A stretch of DNA of 64,000 bases. Source: Afipia sp. (GTDB taxonomy: Bacteria; Pseudomonadota; Alphaproteobacteria; Rhizobiales; Xanthobacteraceae). Below the pieces are notes generated by a model. That model did not search any database and was not told the DNA's origin. It was given only the letters and a program-made list of their open reading frames with translations. Where the stretch lies: NCBI GenBank assembly GCA_016201045.1, contig JACQDM010000008.1:744001-808000 (forward strand). Direction: 5' to 3'. Positions 1-8,578 of the stretch are shown in pieces; the stretch's first letter is position 1, and the number at the start of each line of letters is the position of its first letter. Position numbers and translations under genes: made by a program.

Positions 1-510
1 GTAGAGGATGCGTCCCACATCAAGGACAAGCTCGTCGAAATGACGCATCTCAACGAAACGATATATTCGAGTTGCATGGCCGGCGCCTATCGCTCGAAGC
101 CGATGGCATCGGGAGCGTGCATTAACGACGAAATGCTGTCGAACGTCGCTAAGCACAATGTCACGCGCTTTCCTTTTGAGATTGCGCGGCTGGCGCAGGA
201 CATCGCAGGCGGACTCGTGGTGACGATGCCGTCCGAGCGCGATCTTCAGAACAACGAGGTCGGCTCGCTGGTTCGCAAATTTCTTCAGGGCCGCCCCGGC
301 GTCGACACCGTGGACCGCATGCGTATTTTGCGCCTGATCGAAAACATGACGATCGGACGCAATGCAGTCGGCTATCTGACCGAGAGCTTGCACGGCGCGG
401 GATCGCCGCAGGCGCAGCGCATCCAGATCGCGCGCGGCATGCAGATCGAAGACAAGAAGAGCCGAGCGAGGCTTCTCGCCGGTGTCAAAACGAAGACCGA
501 ACCGAATTAG
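1..510 (+). CDS. 4-hydroxybutyryl-CoA dehydratase / HpaB-family flavoprotein, C-terminal part (5' end outside window)
   Basis: The frame is open from base 1, so the gene begins upstream and only about 169 C-terminal residues are visible. The segments QDIAGGLVVTMPSE and LHGAGSPQAQRIQIARG match the C-terminal helical domain of the 4-hydroxyphenylacetate 3-hydroxylase / 4-hydroxybutyryl-CoA dehydratase (AbfD) superfamily. The AbfD side fits slightly better, because it has the same 'DIAGGLVVT' and 'GS..AQ' pattern. The residues that separate an FADH2-dependent monooxygenase from an iron-sulfur dehydratase lie upstream and cannot be checked. It sits on the same strand as the molybdenum hydroxylase genes that follow after about 230 bases, and probably belongs to the same catabolic island. 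Confidence 0.75.
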   Translation, partial: VEDASHIKDKLVEMTHLNETIYSSCMAGAYRSKPMASGACINDEMLSNVAKHNVTRFPFEIARLAQDIAGGLVVTMPSERDLQNNEVGSLVRKFLQGRPGVDTVDRMRILRLIENMTIGRNAVGYLTESLHGAGSPQAQRIQIARGMQIEDKKSRARLLAGVKTKTEPN

Positions 511-650
511 TTGGCCGCTATCCGATGCATACGGCGCGTTGCGATGACATCGCCGCTGGCGCATCTCTGCCGTTGGCCTATCATGGCCGCGACGACACGT
601 CTCGTTCGTCATGCATTGCAGCACCAGCGGCACGAGGCGCGCGCCCGATC

Positions 651-683
651 TTGACATCGCACTAAATAGTCTAGTAATGCAAG
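651..683 (+). promoter_or_regulatory. Probable promoter/operator of the molybdenum hydroxylase operon
   Basis: TTGACA lies at 651-656, followed by ATAGTCTAGTAATGCAAG at 666-683. The same 18-mer with one mismatch, also preceded by TTGACATCG, occurs on the minus strand at 6976-6959 in front of the binding-protein gene. The spacing between TTGACA and the 18-mer differs by 5 bases between the two sites, so the 18-mer is more likely an operator than a fixed -10 element. The rest of the 511-741 gap shows nothing I recognise. Confidence 0.5.
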
Positions 684-741
684 TCACTATGGCGACGGCG
701 AATTGGAATGACGGATTTGCCACGTGTTCGGCGGGGGCCGC

Positions 742-1620
742 ATGAAGCCGGCTGCCTTCGACTATGTGCGCGCGGAAAGCGTCGAACACGCCGTGGAAGT
801 GCTGGCGGGCGCTGATGGCGACGGAAAGATTCTCGCTGGTGGCCAAAGCCTGATGCCGATGATGAATTTTCGCCTGGTGAGGCCGTCGGTAATGGTCGAC
901 ATCAACCGCATCGCTGGCCTCGACCGGATTGAACTACGCGGAAACAGAATTTCAATCGGCGCGCTGGTCCGTCACCGGATGACGGCGAGCGACACGATCA
1001 TCGCCGATCGCGCGCCGGTTCTTCGAGAGGCGATGAAGCATGTCGCGCATCTGACCGTGCGCAATCGTGGCACATTCTGCGGCAGCGTTTGCCATGCCGA
1101 TCCGGCGGCAGAAATGCCAATGATGTCGCAACTTCTCGACGCGGTCGTGCATATCGCTTCGCCGCGCGGCGCGCGAAGTCTGCCAATTCAGGATTTTCTG
1201 GTCGGGTCACTCATGACTGCGCTTGAGCCCGATGAACTTGTGACGGCGATCGAGATCGATGCTCTTGAGCCGGGCACGGGCTGGGGATTCGGTGAATTCG
1301 CCCGGCGTCACGGCGACTATGCGCTCGCTGCCGTCGCCGTGACGATTAAGAAACGAGACGGCATCGCGCATGGCGTTCGTGCCGCCGTAATGGGCGTCGG
1401 CGAAACGTCGATGCGCGTTCGGGAAATCGAAACGGCTCTCGAAGGAAACGACCTTCAAGCCGATCTGATCGACAGTGCGATCGATGCGATGCGCAGCACT
1501 CTCGAGCCGAACACCGATCTTCATGCCTCGGCTGACTATCGCCGTCATCTGTGCGGCGAACTGATGCGCCGTGCTTTATCAGACGCGTGGTCGCGCTCAG
1601 GCGGAGCGCACTTGCAATGA
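742..1620 (+). CDS. Molybdenum hydroxylase FAD-binding (medium) subunit, CoxM-like
   Basis: This 292-aa protein is the FAD subunit of a xanthine dehydrogenase/CO dehydrogenase-family enzyme, which passes electrons from the 2Fe-2S subunit to FAD and on to an acceptor. The FAD-binding motif AGGQSLMPMMNFRL is at about residues 32-45. The second conserved stretch, TVRNRGTFCGSVCHADPAAE, is near residues 103-122. The length is normal for the family, and no extra Fe4S4-binding insertion like that of 4-hydroxybenzoyl-CoA reductase is evident. The ATG at 742 is preferred over the GTG at 724 because the family starts with 'MKPAxFDY'. Its stop overlaps the start of the next gene (ATGA), so the two are translationally coupled. 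Confidence 0.9.
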   Translation: MKPAAFDYVRAESVEHAVEVLAGADGDGKILAGGQSLMPMMNFRLVRPSVMVDINRIAGLDRIELRGNRISIGALVRHRMTASDTIIADRAPVLREAMKHVAHLTVRNRGTFCGSVCHADPAAEMPMMSQLLDAVVHIASPRGARSLPIQDFLVGSLMTALEPDELVTAIEIDALEPGTGWGFGEFARRHGDYALAAVAVTIKKRDGIAHGVRAAVMGVGETSMRVREIETALEGNDLQADLIDSAIDAMRSTLEPNTDLHASADYRRHLCGELMRRALSDAWSRSGGAHLQ

Positions 1621-2099
1621 GCCCTCGCACAGCGATCACGATGTCGATCAACGGTCAATCGTTCTCGCGCGAGATCGAGCCGCGCATGCTGCTTGCCGAC
1701 TTTTTGCGCCATGAACTGGGTTTGACCGGAACGCATGTCGGCTGCGAGCATGGCGTTTGCGGAGCGTGCACTATTCTGATCGATGGGCGCAGCGCGCGGT
1801 CGTGCCTTATGCTAGCGGTGCAGGCCGACGGCGCGGAGATCGAGACCGTCGAAGGTCAGGGCTCGATTGAGAAGCTCGGTCTTATCCAGCAGGCGTTCCG
1901 TGATCATCATGGCCTGCAATGCGGCTTCTGCACGCCGGGATTCATCATGACCATCTCCGATATGCTGCGCCATCATAGTCTCGAGACTGACGAAGAGATT
2001 CGCGAAGCATTGTCAGGCAACATTTGCCGCTGCACCGGCTACCAGCATATCGTCGCGGCGGTTCGTGAACTCGCGCGCGAACGGGGGCCGTTAAAATGA
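1617..2099 (+). CDS. Molybdenum hydroxylase 2Fe-2S (small) subunit, CoxS-like
   Basis: This 160-aa protein carries two 2Fe-2S clusters that relay electrons from the Mo centre to FAD. The plant-ferredoxin-type cluster ligands are in CEHGVCGACTILIDG with a further Cys in ARSC. The second, helical cluster is formed by CGFCTPGF and CRCTGY. Both sets of four cysteines are intact. The ATG at 1617 overlaps the previous stop by four bases and gives the expected family length. An upstream start at 1551 would add residues antisense-like in composition and lying inside the FAD-subunit gene. It is part of the three-gene M-S-L operon. Confidence 0.93.
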   Translation: MSPRTAITMSINGQSFSREIEPRMLLADFLRHELGLTGTHVGCEHGVCGACTILIDGRSARSCLMLAVQADGAEIETVEGQGSIEKLGLIQQAFRDHHGLQCGFCTPGFIMTISDMLRHHSLETDEEIREALSGNICRCTGYQHIVAAVRELARERGPLK

Positions 2100-2112
2100 A
2101 GCGGCACGCGGC

Positions 2113-4500
2113 ATGACAAAGCTGGATACATCGTCCGTCGAGTTGCGGCCAAAGCTCGTCGGTCAGCGCATCAAACGCACCGAGGATCCGCGGTTATTGG
2201 CTGGTGTCGGGCGTTACGTCGACGACATGACTCCGAAGGATACGTTGCACATGGCGCTCCGCCGCAGCGACCAGCCTCACGCGCGTATCGTCTCAATCAA
2301 TGGGGACGGAGCGCGCTCTGTCCCTGGCGTGATCGCCGTCTTTGATGCATCAGCGCTAGAAGAAGGAATCAAGCCGGCAATTCCGACCTCGACAATGAAG
2401 AACTATTACGCGACGCCGATCTGGCCGTTGGCGCGCGGGAAGGTCCGTTATGTCGGCGAACCCGTCGTCGCAGTACTGGCCGAAAGTCGCTACGCCGCCG
2501 AGGATGCGCTGGAGCATATCGAGATCGAATATGAATCACTGCCCTTCGCGGTGCGGCAGGTCGATGCCGTTGCCGACGATGCGCCGCTGCTGCACGAGGA
2601 AGCCGGAACCAACGTCATCATCTCGCGCGAGTTTGCGCGTGGCGATGTCGACAGCGCGATCGCCGAAGCGCCGGTCAAGGTGAAAGCGACTTTCCGCATG
2701 ACTCGCAAGACCGCGGTCTCGATGGAGAACAGGTCGTACCTTGCCGAATGGGATCGCCGCAAACAGGCGCTGACGCTGCATTCGACAACAAACATTCCCG
2801 GCATCGTGCGCGATATTCTTTCAGCCTGCCTCAATCTGCCGGGAAACCGCATGCGTGTCGTAGCGCCGGATGTTGGCGGCAGCTTCGGCGGCAAGGGCTC
2901 GCTCTATCACGAAGAAATTCTGGTTTGTGCGCTGGCGCGAAAGCTGGGGCGTCCTGTGAAATATTCCAGCGACCGGCTGGAAGATTTATCGGCGACCAGT
3001 CAGGCCTTCGATGAACTGATCGAAGCCGAACTCGCGGTCGACAAGGACGGCAAGCTGCTCGGCCTGCGTGCCGATGTGATTGGGGACATCGGCGCCTATT
3101 CGATCTATCCGTGGACTGGGGCGCTTGAGCCCGTGCAGGTCGTCAGCTTTCTGCCGGGACCATATAGACTAGAACATTATCGCGGCCGCGTGCGCGGCGT
3201 GCTGACGCCCAAGCCGCCGACGGGCCCCTATCGCGGGGTGGGCCGGCCATCGTCGACATTCGCGATGGAACGGCTGATCGATATGGCCGCACGCAAACTT
3301 GGAATCGATCCGGTCGAGATGCGTCGGCGCAATCTCGTTGCCGCAGAAGAATTTCCGTATCGTACGGCGTCAGGCCTGATCTGGGACAAGTCGGCATTCC
3401 ATGAATGTCTCGACGGTGCATGCAAACTCGCCGATTATCCAGCGCTGGTGCGCGAGCGGGACCGCGCGCGCGCAGAAGGACGCTGGGTCGGTATCGGTCT
3501 TGCGAGCTACGCCGAACTGACCGGCATCGGCTCTCGCATCTCGGCCGCCCCGGGCATGCCGATCAATACCGGCACAGAAACGTCGTCAATCCGTATCGAC
3601 GCGACGGGTGCTATCACTGCGGCATTCGGCATTTCCTCGCACGGTCAGGGGTTAGAGACGACGCTCGCACAGGTCGTCGCGGACGAACTCGGCTGCAAGA
3701 TGGAAGATGTGGAAATCCAGCACGGCGACAGCGCGCTGGTGCCTGTCAGCACCGGCACTTACGCCAGCCGTTCGGCTGTGCTTGCGGGCGGGGCCGCTAC
3801 GGTGTCCTCGCGAGTCGTCAAGAAGAAGGTCCTGAAAGCGGCAGCGCTTTTAATGAACGTGCCCGCCGAGGACCTCGATGCGTCGGATGGAATCATCCGC
3901 GCGCGAAGCTCAAACGCGTCGATGACTTTCAAAGAGGTCGCATATGCGGTCTATTCGCAAACGGGCAGCATTCCGCGCGAGCAACGCGAAGAACTTGCCG
4001 CGTCCGAAACCTACGATCCGTACTTCGGAACGGCCTGCTCGTCGACGCATCTCGTTATGGTCGAAGTCGACCCGAAGACCTTTGGCGTCACGTTCAGGAA
4101 ATACGTCGTTGCTGAGGACTGCGGGCGCGTCATCAATCCGATGATCGTCGACGGTCAGGTTCACGGCGCGGTTGCGCAGGGCATCGGCGCGGCGCTCTTG
4201 GAAGAGATCGTTCATGACGAATCGGGACAGGTGTTGACCGCAAGCCTTGCCGATTATCTTCTTCCGCTCGCGACCAACGTGCCCGAGATCGATATTCTTC
4301 ATATTGAGGCCGACCTTCCCAACAATATCGGCGGGTTCCGCGGAATGGGCGAGGGCGGCACCATCGGTGCGCCCGCAGCGATCGCCAATGCGATTTCTGA
4401 TGCGCTCTCGCCGCTTGGTGTTGAAATAGACACTCTGCCGGCGACGCCGGAGAGGCTTTTTCAATCCGTCAGATCGGCGACCAGCAAGAAACCATTGTGA
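2113..4500 (+). CDS. Molybdenum hydroxylase large (molybdopterin) subunit, CoxL-like form II
   Basis: This 795-aa catalytic subunit of the xanthine dehydrogenase family binds the Mo-molybdopterin cytosine dinucleotide cofactor and hydroxylates a C-H bond with water-derived oxygen. Seen in order: the N-terminal 'a/b hammerhead' region (GQRIKRTEDPRLLAGVGRYV), DVGGSFGGKG near residue 255, PYRGVGRP near 375, SSHGQGLET near 512, and the C-terminal GFRGMGEGGTIGAP with the conserved catalytic Glu. The CO-dehydrogenase active-site loop AYRCSFR is absent, since this position reads PYRGVGRP. It should therefore not be called CO dehydrogenase. The substrate is unknown; relatives act on N-heterocycles, aldehydes and aromatic acyl compounds. 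The gene order FAD, 2Fe-2S, Mo is the usual CoxMSL order. Confidence 0.9.
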   Translation: MTKLDTSSVELRPKLVGQRIKRTEDPRLLAGVGRYVDDMTPKDTLHMALRRSDQPHARIVSINGDGARSVPGVIAVFDASALEEGIKPAIPTSTMKNYYATPIWPLARGKVRYVGEPVVAVLAESRYAAEDALEHIEIEYESLPFAVRQVDAVADDAPLLHEEAGTNVIISREFARGDVDSAIAEAPVKVKATFRMTRKTAVSMENRSYLAEWDRRKQALTLHSTTNIPGIVRDILSACLNLPGNRMRVVAPDVGGSFGGKGSLYHEEILVCALARKLGRPVKYSSDRLEDLSATSQAFDELIEAELAVDKDGKLLGLRADVIGDIGAYSIYPWTGALEPVQVVSFLPGPYRLEHYRGRVRGVLTPKPPTGPYRGVGRPSSTFAMERLIDMAARKLGIDPVEMRRRNLVAAEEFPYRTASGLIWDKSAFHECLDGACKLADYPALVRERDRARAEGRWVGIGLASYAELTGIGSRISAAPGMPINTGTETSSIRIDATGAITAAFGISSHGQGLETTLAQVVADELGCKMEDVEIQHGDSALVPVSTGTYASRSAVLAGGAATVSSRVVKKKVLKAAALLMNVPAEDLDASDGIIRARSSNASMTFKEVAYAVYSQTGSIPREQREELAASETYDPYFGTACSSTHLVMVEVDPKTFGVTFRKYVVAEDCGRVINPMIVDGQVHGAVAQGIGAALLEEIVHDESGQVLTASLADYLLPLATNVPEIDILHIEADLPNNIGGFRGMGEGGTIGAPAAIANAISDALSPLGVEIDTLPATPERLFQSVRSATSKKPL

Positions 4501-4526
4501 CACGGCGCAGTTTCGTTGCACTTCGC

Positions 4527-4554
4527 TTGTCGCCGGAGGGATAGCTGGTATAAT
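4527..4554 (+). promoter_or_regulatory. Candidate sigma-70-type promoter for the tandem-HxlR gene
   Basis: TTGTCG (4527-4532), a 16-base spacer and a perfect TATAAT (4549-4554) lie 70 bases before the HxlR start. This suggests that the regulator has its own promoter rather than relying only on read-through from the hydroxylase operon. Confidence 0.4.
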
Positions 4555-4623
4555 TGATGATCAGTCGAAAATTTTTCGGCTTGTTCCCAATATTCTCCAA
4601 GAGCGACGAACCCGAGCCAGAGA

Positions 4624-5676
4624 ATGCGGCTTTCCGTAGCAGCCAAAGAAAAAACGGCGCGAACGTCGAAAAAGAAGTCTCCGGTTTCAAAAGGAATCAA
4701 GCAGTCCTCTGTGACTGAACGGCGCTGCTCGATCGCGAGCACGGTTGGAATTCTGTCCGACGCCTGGGCATTTCTCGTCATCCGCGAGGCGTTCTTCGGC
4801 TCGAAGCGTTTCGAGGAATTCAGGTCCGGTCTCGAAATCACACGCGCAACGTTGACGGACCGTCTTCGCCGTCTCACGCACGAAGGAATTTTGCGCGAGG
4901 TTTCCTATTCAGACACGTCCAGCCGCGTCGAATACAAGCTGACGAAAGCGGGCATCGATCTGTATCCGACCTTCATGGCTCTGATGCAGTTCGGCGACCG
5001 CTGGCTTGAGTCGTCGAAAAGCGGTCCGCTGCAGCTTATTCACCAAGGCTGTAACTGCGTAAGCAAACCGATCGTGACCTGTTCCTGCTGCGAGCGTCGC
5101 ATTACTGCGCAGGACGTGACCTATATCGATGGGCCGGGCGGGGGGCGGGTTGCCGCCGACACGCCGTGGCGCTCGCGCCGCACCGGCGACGATTTCATGC
5201 GCGGCCGCCCGAGTTCGGTGTCACGCTCGCTCGAAGTGATCGGCGACCGTTGGAGCTTTCTCATCATCCGCGAGGCGTTCTACGGACACACCCGTTTCGA
5301 TCAGTTGCAGGCGGAGCTGGGCATCGCGACCAACATTCTTACCGACCGACTTGCCCGCCTTGTCGATCGCGGCGTATTCCGCAAGCAAAAGTATCAATCT
5401 GCGCCGGAGCGCTTCGAATATGTGCTGACGCCGATGGGTGCGGACTTGCACGGGCCGCTCATGATGATGATGGCGTGGGGCGACCGCTGGCGCGCCAACG
5501 GCAGGCCGCCGATGCTGCTTCATCATAAATTGTGCGATGAGAATTTCACGCCGGTGGTCGCCTGCAACCGTTGCGGCCAGCCGATCGACGCATTCTCGAT
5601 GAAATATCGGATGCGCTACAATCCGGACAAGTTCGGCGGACGCAAAAGCAGCCGGGCAGTGCCCGGCCGCGTCTGA
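4624..5676 (+). CDS. Tandem (double-domain) HxlR-family transcriptional regulator
   Basis: This 350-aa protein contains two complete HxlR winged-helix domains in one chain: about residues 36-128 (ILSDAWAFLVIREAFFG...TLTDRLRRL...YKLTKAG) and about 198-290 (VIGDRWSFLIIREAFYG...ILTDRLARL...YVLTPMG). Each is followed by a short Cys-rich tail (CNC...CSCCERR and CNRCGQPID), possibly small zinc ribbons. Ordinary HxlR regulators are about 110-150 aa and act as homodimers, so this looks like a covalent pseudo-dimer. A basic N-terminal extension of about 30 residues precedes domain 1. It lies between the hydroxylase operon and the divergent transporter genes, so it is the likely local regulator (inference). 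Confidence 0.88.
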   Translation: MRLSVAAKEKTARTSKKKSPVSKGIKQSSVTERRCSIASTVGILSDAWAFLVIREAFFGSKRFEEFRSGLEITRATLTDRLRRLTHEGILREVSYSDTSSRVEYKLTKAGIDLYPTFMALMQFGDRWLESSKSGPLQLIHQGCNCVSKPIVTCSCCERRITAQDVTYIDGPGGGRVAADTPWRSRRTGDDFMRGRPSSVSRSLEVIGDRWSFLIIREAFYGHTRFDQLQAELGIATNILTDRLARLVDRGVFRKQKYQSAPERFEYVLTPMGADLHGPLMMMMAWGDRWRANGRPPMLLHHKLCDENFTPVVACNRCGQPIDAFSMKYRMRYNPDKFGGRKSSRAVPGRV

Positions 5677-5693
5677 TTCATCACGTCAGCAGC

Positions 5694-6905
5694 TTACTTC
5701 TTCACAAGCGGACACTTGCTCTCGGACAGCGGACGATAGGCTTCGTCACCGGGAACGACAGCGCGCAGTTTGTAATAGTCCCAGGCGTATTTCGATTCCG
5801 AAGGCTTCTTCACCTCGTAAACGTACATGTCGTGAACGAAGCGTCCGTCCTCACGGATACGGCCGTTTTTCGCGAAGAAGTCGTTCACCGGCATCTCGCG
5901 CATCTTCGCCATCACGGTTTTGGCGTCATCGGTGCCTGCAGCCTTGATCGCGTTGAGATAATGCATGGTCGATGAATAGTCGCCCGCATCTCCCATATGC
6001 GGCATGCGCTTCATCTTTTCGAAGAAGCGCTTTGAGAAAGCGCGCGTTTCTTCGTCGCGATCCCAGTAGAATCCGTTCGTGAGAACAAGACCCTGCGCGG
6101 TGTTGAGCCCCATCGAATCGATGTCCGTGACCCACACCAAAAGACCCGCGATGGTCTGCTTGCCGCCTTCGGTCAGGCCGAAGTCCTTCGCCGATTTCAC
6201 CGCGTTGATGAACGTCGTGCCCGATCCCGCGATCGCGACGACCTTCGCCTTCGATGCCTGCGCCTGGAGCAGAAACGACGAATGGTCGGGTGTGTCGATC
6301 GGATAGCGGATCGAGCCTACGACCGTGCCGCCATTTGCCTTCACCACGTTGGATGTATCGGCCTCGAGAGCGTGCCCGAAAGCGTAGTCGGCTGTGAGGA
6401 AGTACCACGAATCGTAGCCCTGCTTGATCAGTGCCTTGCCGGTGCCCTGCGCCAGTGCGTAGGTGTCATAAGCATAGTGGATGCTATTCGGCGTGCAGGA
6501 ATCGTTGGTCAATCGCGACGAGCCCGATCCGTTGACGATGGCGATCTTGTTCTTTTCCTGCGCAACGTTTGTGACAGCCAAGGCGATCGACGAGTTGATA
6601 AGGTTGGCGATCATGTCGACCTTGCCGACGTCGTACCACTCTTTCGCCTTGGCGATCGCGACTTCGTTCTTGTTCTGATGGTCGGCGACGATGACATCGA
6701 TCAGCTTGCCGAGAACCTTTCCGCCGAAATCCTCGACGGCCATTTTGACCGCGGTGACTGAGCCTTCGCCGGATTCGTGCGAGAACTGCCCCGACATGTC
6801 GGTGAGAATGCCGATGCGTACCACGTCGTCCGAAATTCCCGTCTGCGCGTGCGCCGGACCTGCGAAGGCGGCGACTGCAGCGATAACCAATGCTGCCCCT
6901 CTCAT
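5694..6905 (-). CDS. Liv-type ABC transporter periplasmic substrate-binding protein
   Basis: This 403-aa type I periplasmic binding protein (Peripla_BP_6, LivK-like) begins with a Sec signal peptide, MRGAALVIAAVAAFAGPAHA. The mature part starts VVRIGILTDMSG, typical of binding proteins for branched-chain amino acids, aromatic acids and amides. The start at 6905 is chosen because a GGGAGAG ribosome site precedes it and the signal peptide begins exactly there; a start at 6965 would bury it. It is divergent from LivG-F-H-M at 7064-10452 and is surely their partner. It is paralogous to the orphan binding protein at 16326-17522 (shared VVxADHQNK and FLTADYAFG segments). The substrate is unknown. 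Confidence 0.93.
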   Translation of the reverse strand: MRGAALVIAAVAAFAGPAHAQTGISDDVVRIGILTDMSGQFSHESGEGSVTAVKMAVEDFGGKVLGKLIDVIVADHQNKNEVAIAKAKEWYDVGKVDMIANLINSSIALAVTNVAQEKNKIAIVNGSGSSRLTNDSCTPNSIHYAYDTYALAQGTGKALIKQGYDSWYFLTADYAFGHALEADTSNVVKANGGTVVGSIRYPIDTPDHSSFLLQAQASKAKVVAIAGSGTTFINAVKSAKDFGLTEGGKQTIAGLLVWVTDIDSMGLNTAQGLVLTNGFYWDRDEETRAFSKRFFEKMKRMPHMGDAGDYSSTMHYLNAIKAAGTDDAKTVMAKMREMPVNDFFAKNGRIREDGRFVHDMYVYEVKKPSESKYAWDYYKLRAVVPGDEAYRPLSESKCPLVKK

Positions 6906-6958
6906 AAGTGTCTCTCCCTTGATTGCCTTTATGTGCCGGTGAACGTGCCGCCCACAGG

Positions 6959-6996
6959 CTTGCATAACTAGACTATCTTTGCTAGGACGATGTCAA
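6959..6996 (-). promoter_or_regulatory. Promoter/operator between the binding-protein gene and livG-like gene
   Basis: Read on the minus strand, TTGACATCG starts at 6996 and ATAGTCTAGTTATGCAAG covers 6976-6959. This 18-mer matches the site at 666-683 at 17 of 18 positions. It lies about 55 bases before the binding-protein start and in the only intergenic space upstream of the divergent long operon, so it could serve both. Confidence 0.5.
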
Positions 6997-7063
6997 CAGC
7001 GTTGCGTATCCCGACGTTTCGGGTGCGCCGCAATAACAAATGCAGGGCGAGGAAGTGTCAGCG

Positions 7064-7849
7064 ATGCATGCGGTCACGCCGCATTCGGCGACCGAGGCGG
7101 TCTTGCAGGCGCGGGCTTTGAAAAAAGATTTCCGCGGGTACACCGCAGTTGCCGGTGTGGACCTCGATGTGCGTCGCGGTGAAATCCACGCGCTGATTGG
7201 CCCTAACGGTGCGGGCAAGACCACCGTATTCAATCTATTGACGCGATTTCTCACGCCGACGTCCGGACAGATTCTTTTCGATGGCGTCGATGTTTCCGAT
7301 GAAAAACCCGCACAACTCGCGCGGCGCGGGCTGGTGCGGTCGTTTCAGATTTCTGCGGTCTTCTCGAGCCTGACGGTCAGCGAGAATCTGATGCTCGCGC
7401 TGCAGCGTGTCTGCGTGTCGCCCGTGGCATTCTGGCGCGGCCGCAATCGTCTTGGCGATGTATCGCATCGTATCGGCGATCTGCTTCGGCAAGTCGATCT
7501 TGGGGAGTTTGCGAATACCCGTGCTGGCGATCTCGCTTACGGCAGAAAGCGTGCGCTCGAACTTGCGACAACGCTTGCCGCCGAGCCGAAGGTGATGCTG
7601 CTCGATGAGCCTACGCAGGGTCTCGGTCTTGAGGATGTCGACCGAGTTACCGACCTCATCAAGCAAGCTGCCGTCGGCCGCACGGTCGTCATGGTCGAGC
7701 ACAATATGAAAATCGTGTCTCGGATCGCCGACCGCATCAGCGTTCTTCGCCGCGGCGAGATCATCGCGGAAGGCTCCTACGACGAGGTTTCGCGCAATCC
7801 GCAGGTGATCGAATCGTATCTTGGCTCGCGGCGGGAGCGGATACGATGA
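7064..7849 (+). CDS. Liv-type ABC transporter ATP-binding protein (LivG-like)
   Basis: This 261-aa ABC ATPase is one of the two nucleotide-binding subunits of the importer. Walker A is intact (GPNGAGKTT), Walker B is VMLLDEPTQGL, and the signature region reads LAYGRKRALELATTLA. The latter is the LivG-type form in which LSGGQ is altered. The H-loop is VMVEHNMK. The ATG at 7064 has an AGGAAG ribosome site 8 bases upstream; an in-frame ATG at 7040 would add eight residues and is possible. The gene overlaps the next one by four bases (ATGA). It is the first gene of a probable eight-gene operon reaching 14363. Confidence 0.9.
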   Translation: MHAVTPHSATEAVLQARALKKDFRGYTAVAGVDLDVRRGEIHALIGPNGAGKTTVFNLLTRFLTPTSGQILFDGVDVSDEKPAQLARRGLVRSFQISAVFSSLTVSENLMLALQRVCVSPVAFWRGRNRLGDVSHRIGDLLRQVDLGEFANTRAGDLAYGRKRALELATTLAAEPKVMLLDEPTQGLGLEDVDRVTDLIKQAAVGRTVVMVEHNMKIVSRIADRISVLRRGEIIAEGSYDEVSRNPQVIESYLGSRRERIR

Positions 7850-8571
7850 TTGCTACAGCGTCTACACCGCAGCGCGATGTTCTTCGAATCGAAAAGCTGG
7901 AAGCGTGGTATGGCGAGTCGCACGTGCTTCACGGCATGTCGTTCTCCCTGCAGCGGGGCGAAGTGGTCGCCTTGCTCGGCCGCAACGGCAGCGGGCGCAC
8001 TACGACGCTGCGCGCGATCATGGGTCTGATCGAACGGCGCAAAGGCGCCATCTCTATCGGTGGCAAGAATACAATTTCGCTCGCGCCACATCAGATCGCG
8101 CGCATCGGTGTCGGCTATTGCCCCGAGGAGCGCGACATATTCGCATCGCTGTCGTGCGAGGAAAATCTCATGCTGCCGCCGAAACAATCGGGCAGCGGAA
8201 TGACGGTCGAGGAAATCTACGAACTGCTGCCTAATCTTGCCGAACGCAAGCGAACGCCGGGTACGCGACTGTCTGGCGGAGAACAGCAGATGCTTGCGAT
8301 TGCACGTATCCTGCGCACCGGCGCACACTTGCTGTTGCTCGACGAAATCTCTGAGGGGCTCGCACCTGTCATTGTTGACCGTCTGTTTGATCTTGTCGTG
8401 GAGCTACGCCGGCGCGGCTACACGATTTTGCTGGTCGAGCAGAACAAGCATTTCGCTGGTCCGCTCGCCGACCGTTTTCTCGTGGTCGAACACGGTCAAA
8501 TAGCGATGCGTCTGACCGCCGATGAACTTGATGCGCAAAGCGATTTTGTCGATCGCCGTCTTGGGGTTTGA
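7846..8571 (+). CDS. Liv-type ABC transporter ATP-binding protein (LivF-like) with Walker A Lys-to-Arg change
   Basis: This 241-aa second ATPase of the importer has the normal signature (LSGGEQQMLAIARIL) and Walker B/D-loop region (LLLLDEISEGLAP). The Walker A motif reads GRNGSGRTTT: the nearly invariant lysine that binds the ATP phosphates is Arg (codon cgc). The homologous gene of the second Liv operon in this window, at 47165, has the normal GRNGMGKTT. The change should weaken ATP hydrolysis at one site, although the paired LivG site is intact, so the transporter may still work asymmetrically. Its start overlaps the livG-like stop. Confidence 0.9.
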   Translation: MIATASTPQRDVLRIEKLEAWYGESHVLHGMSFSLQRGEVVALLGRNGSGRTTTLRAIMGLIERRKGAISIGGKNTISLAPHQIARIGVGYCPEERDIFASLSCEENLMLPPKQSGSGMTVEEIYELLPNLAERKRTPGTRLSGGEQQMLAIARILRTGAHLLLLDEISEGLAPVIVDRLFDLVVELRRRGYTILLVEQNKHFAGPLADRFLVVEHGQIAMRLTADELDAQSDFVDRRLGV

Positions 8572-8578
8572 TGGGCCG

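Noticed and set aside
2113-4500. Calling the Mo subunit a CO dehydrogenase (CoxL)
   Set aside because: The diagnostic AYRCSFR loop is absent; the site reads PYRGVGRP, so only a form II / general molybdenum hydroxylase call is justified.
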